A stretch of DNA of 64,000 bases from Streptomyces sp. BK340 (GCF_007827595.1 NZ_VISR01000036.1:30395-94394); one strand, 5' to 3'. Positions 27,830 to 36,533 are shown, counted from the first letter of the stretch. A program made the numbers and translations. Notes: generated by a model not told the origin, from the sequence alone.

Positions 27830-28567
27830 ATGCGACGCCCACAGAGGTACGTTCTTGCAGCAACGGCGCTGGCTGCCCTCACCGTCGGCGGGCTCTCCGC
27901 GTGCTCGGCCCTCGACCAGAAGACCTTCGAGGACGACGCCAAGGTACCCCAGAAGATCACCTCGATCCGTTTGGACAGCGGGAACGGCGGGGTGAAGGTG
28001 GACGCTTCGGCGGACATCTCAACGATCTCCGTACACCGTAAGGTCAACTACCGCGGTGACAAGCCGAGTGGGACGTCGTTCAGCGTCGACAACGGCGTCC
28101 TGGTCCTCTCCGGCTGTGGCAAGAACTGCGGCGTCAACTACGTCGTCAAGGTGCCCGCCGGTCTTCCGGTGACGGGATCCGCCTCCAACGGTAGCCTCAC
28201 CCTGAGCGCAGTCGGCATGGTCGACGTGCACACCAGCAGCGGCGAGATCGCGGTGAACAACGCCACGGGCCCGGTGAAGCTACGCACGTCCAACGGTGAC
28301 ATCGACGTCACAGACGTCAAGGGCGGTGACATCGACACGCAGACGTCGAACGGCGAGGTGACGATCCACACGGCCACCCCGCAGAACATCAGGGCCCGCA
28401 CAACCAACGGCAGCCTCACGGTCACGGCTCCGCCCGCCAAGTACCAGATCTCGGCGAGCGACGCCCACGGCGACAAGAAGGTGGCGTTCAAGAACGACCC
28501 CTCGGGCAAGTACCGCTTGGACCTGTCGACGACGAACGGTGACTTGACTGTGGAGTCGGCAGGCTGA
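27830..28567 (+). CDS. DUF4097-family beta-helix lipoprotein
   Basis: A 245-residue protein with a lipoprotein signal peptide (lipobox LSAC, Cys about 25). The mature part is a run of short beta-strand repeats such as NGSLTLSAVGMVDVHTSSGE, TSNGDIDVTDVKGGDIDTQT and TNGSLTVTAPPAKYQISASD. It is the repeated (S/T)NG-D-(I/L) pattern of DUF4097 (putative adhesin-like) proteins. It should sit on the outer face of the membrane. GGGGGAAC precedes the ATG. Confidence 0.8.
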   Translation: MRRPQRYVLAATALAALTVGGLSACSALDQKTFEDDAKVPQKITSIRLDSGNGGVKVDASADISTISVHRKVNYRGDKPSGTSFSVDNGVLVLSGCGKNCGVNYVVKVPAGLPVTGSASNGSLTLSAVGMVDVHTSSGEIAVNNATGPVKLRTSNGDIDVTDVKGGDIDTQTSNGEVTIHTATPQNIRARTTNGSLTVTAPPAKYQISASDAHGDKKVAFKNDPSGKYRLDLSTTNGDLTVESAG

Positions 28568-28572
28568 ACCCC

Positions 28573-28658
28573 TTCACATCCGCGAGTGGACGTGCGGTGC
28601 GTGCGGCACCGTACATGACCGCGACCACAACGCGGCCCGCAACGTCCGTCCTCTTTGA
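28573..28658 (+). pseudogene. IS605-family TnpB 3' remnant (zinc-ribbon end)
   Basis: Directly after the lipoprotein gene, one frame reads WTCGACGTVHDRDHNAARNV then RPL and a stop. This is the second half of the C-terminal zinc ribbon and last RuvC motif (HDRDxNAARN) of TnpB/OrfB proteins. About 160 bp of sequence follow it before the amidohydrolase gene, including the imperfect hairpin near 28796-28816 expected at an IS605-type right end. That stretch is where the guide-like RNA of TnpB is normally encoded. Confidence 0.65.
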
Positions 28659-28822
28659 AGGACGCCGAATCGTCGCCGCCGGGCGGGTGGAGACGCTGGA
28701 TGCCTCGTGGGGCACCGGTGAGACCAGGACGCAAGTCCCGGCACAGCGCGGTGAAGCAGGATGCCCCCGAAAGGGTCAGCCGACCCAGGCCGGAATCCCT
28801 GGGCTTTGGGCCCGGGAGCACC

Positions 28823-29722
28823 TCAAAGGCCGAACAATTTGGCCGCGTTGTCGTGGCAAACAGCCCGCAGCCACTCCCGCCCGAGCCCCAGCCGTTCCAG
28901 GGCGTGGAGCTGGTGCAGATACGGGTAGGGGGTGTTGGGGAAGTCGGAGCCGAGCATGATGCGGTCGCCGAGCGCGGCGATGCGTGGCAGGGCCCGGTAC
29001 GGGAACGGCATGATTCGTTCGGTGAAGTCGGTGAATGTCATCGTCGTGTCGAGGCGCACCTGGTCGTAGCATTCGGCGAGGTCGAGGAACTCCTCGTACT
29101 CGGGCATGCCCATGTGCGCGACGATCAACCGCAGTTTCGGGTGGCGGGCCAGCACGCGCGCGATGGGCTCGGGGCCGGTGTGCTTGCCGGGCGCAGGGCC
29201 GGAGCCGCAGTGCATCACCACAGGAATCCGGGCCTCGGCCAGCAGCCCCCATGCCTGCTGGAGGCGTTCGTCGGCCGGGTCGTAAGCTCCCACCTGGACA
29301 TGAGCCTTGAACACGCGTGCCCCTGCTTCGACAGCCTCGCGGACGTACGCATCGACGTCCGGCTCCGGGTAGAGGGTGGCGGTGTGCAGGCAGTCGGGGG
29401 TGCGGCGGGCGAAGTCGGCCGCCCATCCGTTCAGCCATCGGGCCATGCCGGGCTTGTGGGGGTAGAGCATCGCGGTGAAGGCCTTCACGCCGAACTCTCG
29501 CAGCAGCGCCGTCCGCTCCGCCTCCTGTTTCCGGTAGGTGATCGGCCACTTCAGCCCACCGATCAGTGGCCCGTTGGCGTCGAAGTAGCTCCAGACCTTG
29601 TGCAGGACACGCTCAGGCATGAAGTGGGTATGGACATCGATCAGCCCGGGAAGACCGAGCCCGCCCCAGAAACGGCGGACTTCACCGGCCTCGTCACCCA
29701 TATCCATGCGGGCGGAATTCAC
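28823..29722 (-). CDS. Amidohydrolase family protein (metal-dependent, ACMSD-like)
   Basis: A 299-residue enzyme of the amidohydrolase_2 type. DVHTHF gives the first metal-binding HxH, VFKAHVQVGAYDP the second block, VVMHCGSGPAPGKHTG the third, LIVAHMGMPEYEEFLDLA the fourth and MLGSDFPNTPYPYLHQ the catalytic aspartate. It probably decarboxylates or hydrolyses a cyclic or aromatic acid. GTG 29722 is chosen because AGAGAGG lies 8 nt upstream; ATG 29707 is the alternative. It is a lone gene abutting the IS605 remnant. Confidence 0.8.
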   Translation of the reverse strand: MNSARMDMGDEAGEVRRFWGGLGLPGLIDVHTHFMPERVLHKVWSYFDANGPLIGGLKWPITYRKQEAERTALLREFGVKAFTAMLYPHKPGMARWLNGWAADFARRTPDCLHTATLYPEPDVDAYVREAVEAGARVFKAHVQVGAYDPADERLQQAWGLLAEARIPVVMHCGSGPAPGKHTGPEPIARVLARHPKLRLIVAHMGMPEYEEFLDLAECYDQVRLDTTMTFTDFTERIMPFPYRALPRIAALGDRIMLGSDFPNTPYPYLHQLHALERLGLGREWLRAVCHDNAAKLFGL

Positions 29723-29949
29723 TTGATGTCGCCTCTCTCTCGAACGACCTGCAGCTGTCACAAGACCAGGGGTCGCTGGACAAACCCCGCTGCGGCGTAC
29801 ACGTCGTGTTCCCGGCCGGTGGCGAGGTGACCCAGCACCCGCGTCACCAGCGCGGTCGGTGACAGTGCCGGCGGCTATGCGGCGCTCACCCCTGTTTCCC
29901 GCGGACTGCGAGATCCTCACCGTCGAGTACAAGATCAACCTAGGGCACG

Positions 29950-30171
29950 TCATCCGCCCGCTGCGTCCTCGGCCTCCCAGCGCAGCAGGTCGCCCGGCTG
30001 GCACTCGAGCACCTCGCAGAGTGCGGCGAGCGTCGCGAAGCGCACGGCCTTCGCGCGGCCGTTCTTGAGTACCGCGAGGTTGGCGGGCGTGATCCCCACG
30101 CGGTCCGCGAGCTCGCCCACGGACATCTTCCGCCTGGCGAGCATCACGTCGATGTCGACGGCGATCGGCAT
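29950..30171 (-). CDS. Small XRE-type helix-turn-helix regulator
   Basis: A 73-residue DNA-binding protein: VDIDVMLARRKMSVGELADR, VGITPANLAVLKNGRAKAVR then FATLAALCEVLECQPGDLLR. It is a Cro/C1 fold of the YozG-like type. It overlaps the stop of the DUF2975 gene (TGATG), a standard pair. It probably represses its own operon through the two palindromes at 30675-30711. Confidence 0.85.
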   Translation of the reverse strand: MPIAVDIDVMLARRKMSVGELADRVGITPANLAVLKNGRAKAVRFATLAALCEVLECQPGDLLRWEAEDAAGG

Positions 30172-30662
30172 CAGATCACCTCGTCCAACTCGGCCTGCAT
30201 CTGAGCCGCTTCGACGTCACGCGCGACGGCCTGGGCGAGCAGCATCCGCAGCACGAGAACGATGAGCGCGACCCCCAGGATGGCCACGCCGACCCCGCCC
30301 ATGATGAGGGTGACGCCCGGGTCGTCCCGCTGGCCCGGCGCGTTGAGGGCCGTGACCGCGAACCACACGAGAGCGGCCGCCACGATCGCGCCGATCACGC
30401 CGTCCACGTACCGGAAAGCGGCGTGGGAGAACACGGTTCCGCGTCGCACCATCGTCACCAGCCGCCAGACGCAGACCAGGGCGACCTGGGCCGACACCAT
30501 GCCCAGGATCGTGATCACGCGCAGCGGGGTCAGCGGGAGCGACCCGTCCTCCGGGTCGCTCCCGCTGACCAATGCCCACACCATCCCTGCCTGCACGAAC
30601 ACCGTGCCGGCGAGCACCACCACGAGCACGGCACGCAGCGCACCCACCGCCAGCTTTCCCAT
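30171..30662 (-). CDS. DUF2975-family membrane protein
   Basis: A 163-residue protein with four membrane helices (LRAVLVVVLAGTVFVQAGMV, PLRVITILGMVSAQVALVCV, VDGVIGAIVAAALVWFAVTA and VTLIMGGVGVAILGVALIVL). It is the usual partner of a small XRE regulator in actinobacteria and firmicutes. Role unknown, possibly sensing membrane state. First gene of the two-gene operon, with two operators upstream. Confidence 0.82.
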   Translation of the reverse strand: MGKLAVGALRAVLVVVLAGTVFVQAGMVWALVSGSDPEDGSLPLTPLRVITILGMVSAQVALVCVWRLVTMVRRGTVFSHAAFRYVDGVIGAIVAAALVWFAVTALNAPGQRDDPGVTLIMGGVGVAILGVALIVLVLRMLLAQAVARDVEAAQMQAELDEVI

Positions 30663-30674
30663 GACCCACCCTCC

Positions 30675-30711
30675 CATCGAGTTGCGATGGGAATCTATCG
30701 AGTTTCGATAG
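30675..30711. promoter_or_regulatory. Twin palindromes, candidate operator of the DUF2975/XRE pair
   Basis: Two related dyads lie just upstream of the DUF2975 start: CATCGAGTTGCGATG (30675-30689) and CTATCGAGTTTCGATAG (30695-30711). They share the half-site (T)ATCGA...TCGAT(A), and their centres are 21 bp apart, two helical turns. This suits cooperative binding of two HTH dimers. Confidence 0.7.
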
Positions 30712-31146
30712 CCCCGGCAAGGGTCGGGACAGAGGATCGCGGTGGTCTCGCGCTGTGGCCGGATGCCTGCGTGGCGGCCGAGCGTCCGATCGGAAGGCAC
30801 GCCGCTGGGGAAGGGGTGGGCATCCAGCCCTGGAACTCTCGGCGGCGAACCTGATGTGCCACACCAGAGATCCTGAGAAGACGTGCCGGACAAGCTCGGC
30901 TCGTTCCAGAGGAAAACAACGGCTGCTACCGAGCGGGCGCCTCAGGCCCACGCCCACCTGCCGGGGGCGAGGCACGCGCCGACGTCGGCCAGGACAGCTG
31001 CACGGGCGGGGACGAGCCCACGGGCAGCCGAGCGGCGCGGGAATGGACCGTGCCGGCCGCGTCGCCCATCGGTGGCGGAGCGCTCGATGATCTGGCCGAC
31101 CTGGGGAGCGAGTAGCACGAGTTGATCGATCAGGGCGCAGACGCAA
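30712..31146. other. Intergenic region without supported gene
   Basis: No frame shows coding character on either strand. The right part lies just downstream of the membrane protein gene that stops at 31147. Confidence 0.35.
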
Positions 31147-32115
31147 TCAAAGCCCCAGCCGGGAAGGCAAGTCCTGCGGGAAGCGGTATTCCATGGGGAC
31201 GTGCCTTCCGGTGGCGAGGGCGTCCATGCCTTCACGGCAGGCGGCCTGAGCGGTGTGTCGTAGCGCACGGTGCCGTTCCGCGCGCGTCGCTCGGGCGTGG
31301 TCGAGCCCACCACGCCCCGTACCGCGCATGGCGTGGGTGATGAGGTGGGACAGCGTCCTCTTTCCGCGGTAGGTCCGCTGCATGCTCCAGCCGAGGTAGA
31401 GACTGCTGCCGTACGGGAAGACCGTGATGTACACCGTGTGGTCGCCATCGACGAGGACGATGCGGTTGATGACGGAGCCGGGTCCGTCGAGCACCCGGGC
31501 GGCTTCGATGGAGGCAGGTACCCTGCGTGTCTTCAGCGCGCCGAAGATGTGGCTGTATGCGTTGTCGGCGAGCGGTGCACTGTCGGCAAGCAGGACGGAC
31601 CATTCGCCGAGCGGTTCGGTGTACTCGCCTCGAAGGAACACCCAGAGGAACGCGGCCACCGCAGCAACGTCCAGAACACCCCATACCCCCGCGGAGCCGC
31701 CAAGGCCCACGACTGCGGACAGGATGACAAGCACCACGAACAGCAACACTGACAGGAAGGTCGCGCGCAACCACAGCCTGAATAGGGCTCTCCCGCAGTG
31801 CTCCGGCAACAGTGGGCCGCTGTCCGGCTCCACCAGGGTGTGCCGGGCATCTTCGGTGAACGGAGCGGACGCGGGGGGTGCTTCGGTCACCGGCGTGGAA
31901 CGGGAGCTCACTGAATCGCTGTGGTCGGCTTGCCGTGGTTCCGCAGCCCGTGCGGCTTCCGGGGCGGTCGCGCCCTCTTGTGGCGCTCTGCGGGCAGAGT
32001 GGGTGCCCCCTTGCGAAGACGGGGCGGCGGCTTCCTCGTGGTCGGGCCAGCCGAATGCCTGTGTACGGCGGGAGACCACCGCAATGATCTGTCCGGCCAA
32101 AGTGTCGGCACGCAC
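31147..32115 (-). CDS. Membrane protein of unknown function with disordered N-terminus
   Basis: A 322-residue protein. The first 110 residues are polar and low-complexity. Then come two membrane helices (FLSVLLFVVLVILSAVVGLG and GVLDVAAVAAFLWVFL), and the rest is soluble (SVINRIVLVDGDHTVYITVF, YLGWSMQRTYRGKRTLSHLI). GTG 32115 is favoured because AAGGAG sits 9 nt upstream, overlapping the stop of the preceding gene. No family recognised. Coupled to the gene at 32121. Confidence 0.65.
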   Translation of the reverse strand: MRADTLAGQIIAVVSRRTQAFGWPDHEEAAAPSSQGGTHSARRAPQEGATAPEAARAAEPRQADHSDSVSSRSTPVTEAPPASAPFTEDARHTLVEPDSGPLLPEHCGRALFRLWLRATFLSVLLFVVLVILSAVVGLGGSAGVWGVLDVAAVAAFLWVFLRGEYTEPLGEWSVLLADSAPLADNAYSHIFGALKTRRVPASIEAARVLDGPGSVINRIVLVDGDHTVYITVFPYGSSLYLGWSMQRTYRGKRTLSHLITHAMRGTGRGGLDHARATRAERHRALRHTAQAACREGMDALATGRHVPMEYRFPQDLPSRLGL

Positions 32116-32120
32116 CGAGC

Positions 32121-32600
32121 TCAACTCCTTCCCTGCTCGGGCGACTGCGGATCGAGGACCGGTTCGACCGGATGCGTCACGGTCATGGTCTGCCCGCCCT
32201 CGCTCCATGTCGGTGCCGGAGAATCGTTGACCGCAGTGCGTAGCACGAGGGGAATGATCAGGGTGAGTTTCTCCAGGACCACTGGGGCGGCGGCGCCCAG
32301 GCCCATGGCGTACCAGGCAGCTACCGGACTCTGCGGGGCAGTTGCCACGGCGCAGGCCACCCCGGCCCCCAAGGCGATCCGCAGCACAGATGCAATCCCA
32401 TAGGCCAACGGGCCCGGGTCAGTGGGTTTCACCCTGTACCAGGGCAACCGGCGGTAGCGGCGTACGGAAGTGACGTAATCCAGTGCTTCCATGGCGCACC
32501 CGCCGAACGCGCCCCACAGCGTCACCCCAAGCCAGTGCATGAGCAGACGGTAGAGGCCTGGCAGCGTCCATGGTGACCAAACGCCAGATCTGTACCGCAA
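32121..32600 (-). CDS. Small membrane protein of unknown function
   Basis: A frame of up to 159 residues with hydrophobic segments (GVLTLWGAF-like start as GVTLWGAFGGCAMEALDYVT, then IALGAGVACAVATA and AAPVVLEKLTLIIPLVLRTA). The true start is uncertain; ATG 32543 (MHWLGVTLWG) is an alternative. It ends 5 nt before the GTG of the next gene, so the two form an operon. I do not recognise it. Confidence 0.5.
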   Translation of the reverse strand: MRYRSGVWSPWTLPGLYRLLMHWLGVTLWGAFGGCAMEALDYVTSVRRYRRLPWYRVKPTDPGPLAYGIASVLRIALGAGVACAVATAPQSPVAAWYAMGLGAAAPVVLEKLTLIIPLVLRTAVNDSPAPTWSEGGQTMTVTHPVEPVLDPQSPEQGRS

Positions 32601-32865
32601 TCGGCACAGACATCCACACCAGCCCGTCTCGAATCAGATCGAAACATAGGAACACGGACCTGCCGCTCTGAGTGGGGCACCCTGGCAACACCACGAACAG
32701 TGGCAACAAACCCACCCTCACCCGCAGTGCACAACCACGTGTCCGGGCCACCTGATCGCGCTCGCGGCGTGGTTTGACCGCTGCCGGGTTCCGTCGCGCC
32801 GCACGGTTGTGAGAGCAGACGCAGGGCCGACCAGGGTGGGCCACACGCGGTTCGGGGAACAGGCA

Positions 32866-32930
32866 CGATGAAGCTCCTGGCAGTCAGCGGGTGGTCTTGG
32901 CCGCCACCCCGTCTGACAGGAGCTTCATCG
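32866..32930. repeat. Long imperfect hairpin, 14-bp perfect outer stem
   Basis: CGATGAAGCTCCTG (32866-32879) pairs perfectly with CAGGAGCTTCATCG (32917-32930), and inner bases GTCAG/CTGAC and GGTGG/CCACC also pair. It lies 71 nt past the stop of the large exported gene at 33001 and 266 nt upstream of the small membrane gene. The minus strand of this hairpin also reads as a 14-codon frame, MKLLSDGVAAKTTR. It could be a terminator or a small mobile or RNA element. Confidence 0.6.
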
Positions 32931-33000
32931 GTGCGTACTACGTGGGTGCCTCACCTTGGAGTTGGCCCCGTGTGTGAGCCGTCTCCCGTGGTCGGCTGGA

Positions 33001-34980
33001 TCAGCAGGGGAAGGTGCCGCTGTAGATGGCGTGTCCGTGGGAGGAACTTCCGGAGCCGAAGCCGTAGATGCCGTCGTCGCTCCAGACCGCTTCGCGGAAG
33101 CCGTTGACGCAGATCGACGTCGGTGCGATCGCGAAGCCCTCCAGGTTGTCGGTCGGCATGACGGCCGGGTTCGTGTAGGTCACGTCCGGAACGATCGCAC
33201 CGCTGGCGTTGACCTTCATGAGAGTGTGCGTCTCGCCGCAGGTGTTGTCGCAGGTCGCGATGATGCGCTGGGTTCCGGCGTCGAACGTCACGTCCATCAC
33301 GGAGGCCTTGCCGGTCGCAATCGTGCCGAACGTGGTGAACGTGCCGTCGGAGTTCAGGCCGTAGACGTGCAGCGTGCCGTCCCACTCCAGGCCGGCGAAG
33401 AACAGGCCCGCCCCGTGCAGCGGGTAGTTCGCCGGGTTGTAGGCGGCGCCGGTGAGCGGGTCGACCCAGCCGTTCGCGGTCAGCCAGCTGTCCGGTACGT
33501 AGCCGACACCCTCGAAGCCCAGGTTGGCGTCGTCCTTGCTGCCGGTGTTGAGCTGCGGGAACTGCGAGGTCATGTCCCACTGGTGGATCGGCGTCAGCGT
33601 CGACCCGGTCGCCGCCGGGTCGAACTCCATGATCGTGTCCTTGGGGACCGTGTTGTTGGTGTTGTCACGCTCGGAGGTCACGTAGATGTGGCCGTTGGCG
33701 CCGATCGTCAGCCCCTCGGAGTCGGGCTCGCCGGAGCCGCCCGCGAAGCGGATCTGCTTGCCGGTCGCGCTCCACGACGCGTCCGGGATCCACTTGCCGT
33801 TGCTCTTGACCAGCTTGAACAGCCAGTCCTTGTTCTTGGCGGCCCACAGTACCGACGGGTTCGCCGGCTCGAACGCCAGACCACTCAGGTCCCGGCCTTC
33901 AGGACCGGTGGACGTGGTGAACGCGCAGACGTTGTCCGCGATCGTGACGTCCAGCCCGCCCGGCCACGCCAGCGTGCCCGCCGGGGTGGAACCCGTACCG
34001 GAGGGCGCCTCGGGCGTGCAGCCACTGGTGAGCGAGCCACCGCCGCCCAGCAACTGGCCGGTCTGACCGCCACCGCCGCCACCGCCACCCCCGCCTGCGC
34101 AGGAATTCGCGCTGCCGAGCGTCGCCGTCGTGGAGGTCTGGAACCAGCCGGCGCCGTTGCCACAACGCTCGTCCGACGGCTTGGCGCCACCGGTGGCCCA
34201 CGTCATCGAGTCGATCGTGTTGCCGTTGCTGTCGAGGAGAAAGACCGAGTCGTTGTCACCCAGACCGATGGTGGAGTTGAACGCGACGTAGCCGCCCGCG
34301 GGAATGCTGGTCGCGCTCGGCGAGGAGGACGAGACCGATACCGGGGAGTGGCTGGTGTCATTGTCGACATACTTCCAGGACCCGATGCTGACCGCGCCCG
34401 TTCCGCCGTTGTACAGCTCGACGGTGTCCGCGCCGTCCGAGGTGACCTCGTTGATCCGCACCCAGCTCGCCGCCGGGATCGACGACGGGCAGCCCGAGGC
34501 GTTCGATGCGCCGAACGTGGACGCCGCGGTCGCGGTCACCCACCCTCCGGTGCCGTCACCGCCGCAACGCGCCATCGCCGGCTTCGCCCCGTTGGTGGCC
34601 CACTCGACGCGGTCGACCACCGTACCGCCGGACGTGTAGATCACCAGCTTGTCCGAATCACCAAGCCCCTTGGGCGAGTTGAAGGTGACGAAGCCGCCGG
34701 CCGGGATCGTGCCGGAGGACGGGCTGAACGACTGCGGCGAGAAGCTGTCGTCGGACATCTTCCAACCACTGATGCTCACCGCGGTCGAGCCGGTGTTGTA
34801 CAACTCCACCGTGTCGTTGTTCGACGAGGTGACTTCGTTGATCCGAACGTTCTGGTAGCCGGCCGGGTCCGCGGCAGCCGCAGGCTGAGCGGCAACCATG
34901 CCCGTGACGAGCAGTCCTGAAAACGTGAAAGCCGCGGCGTATACAGAGGCGACGCGGGCACGCGGGTGTGAGGTAGGCAC
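33001..34980 (-). CDS. Large exported protein: two lamin-tail domains plus a beta-propeller-like region
   Basis: About 659 residues. A signal peptide (VYAAAFTFSGLLVTGMVAAQ, then PAAAAD) is followed by two lamin-tail domains of about 125 residues each (VRINEVTSSNNDTVELYNTG with GWKMSDDSF and GFVTFNSPKGLGDSDKLVIY; then WVRINEVTSDGADTVELYNG and YVAFNSTIGLGDNDSVFLLD). A Gly run forms a linker. The C-terminal 320 residues contain LSGLAFEPANPSVLWAAKNK and GLTIGANGHIYVTSERDNTN, typical of esterase-like or SdiA-regulated propellers. GTG 34980 is taken because it opens the signal peptide. Probably cell-surface or extracellular DNA/phosphate chemistry; substrate unknown. Confidence 0.75.
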   Translation of the reverse strand: MPTSHPRARVASVYAAAFTFSGLLVTGMVAAQPAAAADPAGYQNVRINEVTSSNNDTVELYNTGSTAVSISGWKMSDDSFSPQSFSPSSGTIPAGGFVTFNSPKGLGDSDKLVIYTSGGTVVDRVEWATNGAKPAMARCGGDGTGGWVTATAASTFGASNASGCPSSIPAASWVRINEVTSDGADTVELYNGGTGAVSIGSWKYVDNDTSHSPVSVSSSSPSATSIPAGGYVAFNSTIGLGDNDSVFLLDSNGNTIDSMTWATGGAKPSDERCGNGAGWFQTSTTATLGSANSCAGGGGGGGGGGQTGQLLGGGGSLTSGCTPEAPSGTGSTPAGTLAWPGGLDVTIADNVCAFTTSTGPEGRDLSGLAFEPANPSVLWAAKNKDWLFKLVKSNGKWIPDASWSATGKQIRFAGGSGEPDSEGLTIGANGHIYVTSERDNTNNTVPKDTIMEFDPAATGSTLTPIHQWDMTSQFPQLNTGSKDDANLGFEGVGYVPDSWLTANGWVDPLTGAAYNPANYPLHGAGLFFAGLEWDGTLHVYGLNSDGTFTTFGTIATGKASVMDVTFDAGTQRIIATCDNTCGETHTLMKVNASGAIVPDVTYTNPAVMPTDNLEGFAIAPTSICVNGFREAVWSDDGIYGFGSGSSSHGHAIYSGTFPC

Positions 34981-35127
34981 GAGGCGGGACTCTGGCGGCG
35001 CGATCTTGAAACGGCGTGTACTCCAGCTGAATTCCAGCTGCTGGCCACCCGAATGCCAGGAGCACATCGCTACCTGAGTGTGGTCCGGTAACTGCTGGTC
35101 GCACTGAGCCGGTAGCGCCCGCCGGTG

Positions 35128-35511
35128 TCAGCCGAAGAGGAGGTCGACGTCTCTCTCGATACAGAGCTGCAGGACGACCACCAACTGGCGGGCGTTGTCC
35201 ATGTGCCGTTGGAGAAGTGGGTCGGTGCTTCCGCCTTGAGGCGGGTCGGTGATCTCCTGCAGGCGGGGCAGGATCGCGGCGCACTGGGCCGGCGTGAGGA
35301 CGGGGCCGTCGTCATCGGGATGATTGAGGAGCGGTGCCAGGGTGGTGAGAGCGTCGTTCCACGGGCGCTGTCCGCCGAAGCCCTGCATCTCGTCCAGTGC
35401 GAACCCGTCGGCCTGTGCCAGCCACCGCCTGAACACCCCGAAGCCGGTGTAGGACCAGGAGACGTCCGGGCTGCTGGTGTCACCGTCTCCTGGGAACAGA
35501 ACGAGCCCCAC
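35128..35511 (-). CDS. Conserved-looking small protein, immunity-like
   Basis: 127 residues from GTG 35511, which has a GAGGAGG site directly upstream. VGLVLFPGDGDTSSPDVSWS, YTGFGVFRRWLAQADGFALD, PLLNHPDDDGPVLTPAQCAA and MDNARQLVVVLQLCIERDVD give a soluble alpha/beta protein with acidic surface. Such orphan proteins occur across Streptomyces genomes among polymorphic-toxin immunity genes, but no toxin is next to it here. Assignment as immunity-type is inference. Confidence 0.6.
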   Translation of the reverse strand: MGLVLFPGDGDTSSPDVSWSYTGFGVFRRWLAQADGFALDEMQGFGGQRPWNDALTTLAPLLNHPDDDGPVLTPAQCAAILPRLQEITDPPQGGSTDPLLQRHMDNARQLVVVLQLCIERDVDLLFG

Positions 35512-35680
35512 ATGTCCTCCTCGTTGACCGAGCACCCAGGATCGGCCTCAGGAGAGGGCGACAGCAACTGAAATGATCTCGCCGTGGCTGGTGCGGTCAC
35601 GGCGTCGGGGTCTTCCTGCAGAGCCCTGTTCAACGGGCTGAGCCCCCGGCAGTTCGTCAAGATGGTTACCTCGTTACGGC

Positions 35681-35815
35681 GTGAGGGTGCCGGCCCGGTC
35701 CGTTAGGGCCGGGCCTGGAGCCTGCCGCTGGAGGACCGACGGGGTGTTGCTGGTCGCGGCGTACTGGCGCACGAACCTCACCCCTGCGCCAATTGGCGCA
35801 CCGCTGTTCGGGGTT
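35681..35815 (+). pseudogene. IS5-type transposase N-terminal scrap
   Basis: One frame contains TDGVLLVAAYWRTNLTPAPI and GAPLFGVSLRG, resembling the DNA-binding start of Tnp_DDE4-type IS5 transposases (VLLVAxYWRTNLT...LAPLFGVS). It breaks off after about 45 codons and is followed by an IS701 scrap. Confidence 0.55.
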
Positions 35816-35928
35816 TCCCTCAGGGGGCCGCGGCGGCGCAACCCCGGCTCCGAGTCCGCTGCCGGACCTCGTGCCGCTGACCGCGGAGAAAATCGCCCTG
35901 ATGGGCGCGAGCGTGTGACGCCGACGCG

Positions 35929-36387
35929 GTCCGTGACGACATCCGCGGCTTCATCGTCGAGCAGCTGCACCACCACGACGCGGTGCTGGTCATCGATGAG
36001 CCCGGTGACCTGAAGAAGGGCATTGCCACGGTGGGTGTGCAGCGTCGATACACCGGCGCCGGTCGCATCGAGAACGGTCAGGTGGCCGTCCAGCTCACCT
36101 ACTTGACCCCGAGGGGGCACGCGGCGATCGACCGGGAACTGTACGTTCCGCGTTCCTGGACCCAGGACACGGCCCGCTGCCGTGCGGCCGGGATTCCTGA
36201 CAACGCCGGCTTTGCCACGAAACCCGCGCTCGCCGCCCGCCTGATCGGCAGTGTGCTGGAGGGACGGCAAATCGGCTGTGTCCTGGCCGTCGCCTGCGAC
36301 GACCAGATCATTACCCGCGCGGGCAAGTTCCGCGCCGACGTCCTGGTCAAGAAGCTGCCGGACAGGCTCCGCCGGTCCGAGTGGTGA
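35929..36387 (+). pseudogene. IS701-family transposase remnant with internal deletion
   Basis: VRDDIRGFIVEQLHHHDAVL then VIDEPGDLKKGIATVGVQRR, YTGAGRIENGQVAVQLTYLT, AIDRELYVPRSWTQDTARCR and FATKPALAARLIGS are the DDE core of IS701 transposases. About 25 residues normally found after ALAARLI (including the DEVYG block) are missing, the next segment being IGCVLAVACDD. The frame stops at 36387; the N-terminus and C-terminus are lacking. Confidence 0.75.
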
Positions 36388-36445
36388 CGACGCCTCCAGG
36401 CCCGGGCCCGCGCCTGCCACTACCAGCGGCGGACCGCCCAACTAC

Positions 36446-36476
36446 CATGAAGATCACGGCCTCCAGCTGGAGTATT
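36446..36476 (+). repeat. IS701-associated end repeat (copy 1)
   Basis: CATGAAGATCACGGCCTCCA followed by GCTGGAGTATT, 59 bp after the stop of the IS701 remnant. Related copies occur at 38563-38595 (opposite orientation) and 39400-39430 (same orientation), and a weaker one near 35018-35030. Probably the right terminal sequence of the IS701-type element. Confidence 0.6.
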
Positions 36477-36533
36477 CGGTTCTGCATCGAAATCAAGGCG
36501 ACGAGCCATGTCTGTTCTCGGCAGACTGCATGC

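Noticed and set aside
26646..27995. A 449-codon plus-strand frame
   Set aside because: Mostly antisense of the TPR protein; its tail overlaps the start of the DUF4097 gene in another frame.
28655..29830. A 391-codon plus-strand frame
   Set aside because: Antisense of the amidohydrolase gene plus flanks; no motif.
32956..34920. A 654-codon plus-strand frame
   Set aside because: Antisense of the lamin-tail-domain protein; Arg/Gly/Val-rich with no recognisable motif.
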